Below, one piece after another: positions 63,003 to 64,000 of a DNA stretch of 64,000 bases (position 1 is its first letter; every line of letters starts with the position of its first letter). The notes below the pieces were generated by a model. That model saw only the letters and a list, made by a program, of their open reading frames with translations. It was not told the DNA's origin and did not search any database. This stretch comes from Pseudomonas migulae (GTDB taxonomy: Bacteria; Pseudomonadota; Gammaproteobacteria; Pseudomonadales; Pseudomonadaceae), in the NCBI RefSeq assembly GCF_024169315.1, contig NZ_JALJWR010000001.1, positions 3,026,501 to 3,090,500 of the forward strand, read 5' to 3'. The position numbers were made by a program, and so were the translations under genes.

Positions 63003-64000
63003 ATGACCCGTCTACTGCGCTACACCCTGCTGGGCCTGTTGATTGCACTCGGCCTGATTGCCCTGCTGATCTACAACCTGACCTGGCGCCCCGAGCCCAA
63101 GGAAACGTTGCCGGTCAGTTGCAACGCCCAGGCCCCGACCCTGGTGCCCGGCCAGGCGTTGAAAGTCATGACCTGGAACGTTCAGTACCTGGCCGGCAAA
63201 CGTTACGTGTTCTGGAATGACCTGGCGGCCGGCAACGACGAAAAACCCACCCCCGAAGACATGGCCTTCAGCCTCGACGAAGTGGCGCGGGTGATTCGCG
63301 ACGAGCAGCCCGATGTCGTGCTGCTGCAGGAGCTTGACGACGGCGCCAAGGCCAGCGATTACCAGAACCAGTTCAAACTGCTTCAGGAACGGGTCGCCGA
63401 CCTGTATCCGTGCAGCGCATCTGCTTTCGACTGGAAAGCTGATTTCGTACCGCAGCCGCACATCTTCGGCAGCGTCGGCCGGCAACTGGCGACCCTCAGC
63501 CGCTACCAGATCGAACACGCCGAACGCCTGCAACTGCCAACCCTGCCGGCCGATTTCATCAGCCGCCAGTTCAATCCGAAAAACGCATTGTTGGTGACGT
63601 ACCTGCCGTTGAGCGACGGTGGTCAGATCGCGGTGCTCAACACCCATCTGGACCGCGTCCTTCAACCCGACGACACGCTGCAGACCCAGGTGACCGCCGT
63701 CGCCAAGGTCCTCGACCGGTTCGAAAGTCGAGGCACGCCGTGGCTGATCGGTGGGGACTTCAACCTGCTGCCGCTGGGGCAATATCGACGCCTGCCCACC
63801 GAGCAACGCACGCCCTACTCCGCCGACAGCGCATTGCATCTGCTGTGGGACAAGTACCCGATGATCCCGACCAACAATGAAGCCAGTGGAATCGATCGGG
63901 CACGGTGGCTGACGCATTACCCGAACGACCCGGGCTTGAACGGCCCGGACCGGACCGTTGACTACCTGTTCTACAGCCCGCGGATCAAACGGGTCGAGGC
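63003..64000 (+). CDS. Endonuclease/exonuclease/phosphatase-family protein (partial, cut by window end)
   Basis: 332 codons are visible and the frame is open to the edge. An N-terminal signal anchor (LLRYTLLGLLIALGLIALLI) puts the catalytic domain outside the membrane. Catalytic blocks: MTWNVQYL (Asn), LLQELDDG (Glu), LNTHLDR, GGDFNLLPLG (Asp, Asn) and DRTVDYLFYS (Asp); the last His should lie just past the edge. The family includes sphingomyelinases and nucleases; the substrate cannot be read. GAGCC lies directly before the ATG, a weak ribosome-binding site. Confidence 0.88.
   Translation, partial: MTRLLRYTLLGLLIALGLIALLIYNLTWRPEPKETLPVSCNAQAPTLVPGQALKVMTWNVQYLAGKRYVFWNDLAAGNDEKPTPEDMAFSLDEVARVIRDEQPDVVLLQELDDGAKASDYQNQFKLLQERVADLYPCSASAFDWKADFVPQPHIFGSVGRQLATLSRYQIEHAERLQLPTLPADFISRQFNPKNALLVTYLPLSDGGQIAVLNTHLDRVLQPDDTLQTQVTAVAKVLDRFESRGTPWLIGGDFNLLPLGQYRRLPTEQRTPYSADSALHLLWDKYPMIPTNNEASGIDRARWLTHYPNDPGLNGPDRTVDYLFYSPRIKRVE

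Overview
The window is chromosomal DNA from a Pseudomonas of the fluorescens group. The evidence is the gene content and order (morA-glyA, yjiA-yjiX-cstA-PilZ-radA, mscL-fpr-ppoR-rlmG-cioAB), the many copies of the fluorescent-pseudomonad REP sequence (core GTGGGAGCGGGCTTGCTCGC) set as inverted pairs between genes, and the GC-rich codon use. About 60 protein genes are supported. No tRNA, rRNA, insertion sequence, integrase or CRISPR array was seen.

Layout. 0.4-14.2 kb: a Lon-related AAA protease, DUF3015 and DUF4105 envelope proteins, a small lipoprotein, a GreA/GreB-family factor, ettA, the large c-di-GMP enzyme gene morA, and glyA. 14.2-17.5 kb: a compact class II lanthipeptide locus on the minus strand. 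It has a LanM synthetase and, directly upstream, a 50-residue precursor gene (17364-17516) with a double-glycine leader and a 20-residue Cys/Thr-rich core. An AT-rich gap follows. 18.1-26.5 kb: a DctA-type dicarboxylate carrier with two FadR-type regulators, the yjiA-yjiX-cstA group (pyruvate/peptide uptake), a PilZ protein and radA. 27-33.5 kb: mscL, a ferredoxin-NADP reductase, the LuxR solo ppoR with two palindromes in its promoter, rlmG, and the cyanide-insensitive oxidase operon cioA-cioB-DUF2474 with a perfect ANR/FNR box upstream. 34-40 kb: an MFS exporter, a DJ-1-like protein that lacks its catalytic residues, a purine permease overlapping trmA, and a DUF4160/DUF2442 toxin-antitoxin-like pair. 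40-47 kb: a quinate/shikimate catabolic region (dehydroquinase, shikimate/quinate dehydrogenase-like enzyme, QuiC-type dehydroshikimate dehydratase, MFS importer, TetR regulator). Two of its promoters share a 23-bp box. 47-64 kb: mixed housekeeping genes (EamA carriers, IclR and Lrp regulators, YpfJ metallopeptidase, tesB, HAD, HDAC-like deacetylase, RhlE helicase, DnaQ-like exonuclease, NYN protein, DUF2076, YciC, and an endonuclease/exonuclease/phosphatase gene cut by the window end). This part also holds a BRO-N gene preceded by its own promoter and a multibranched leader RNA.

The most interesting items are the minimal lanthipeptide locus with a hidden precursor and no visible transporter, the structured leader in front of the BRO-N gene, the shared operator of the quinate genes, and the palindromes upstream of ppoR. 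All functional calls are by reading and family knowledge; no search was run.
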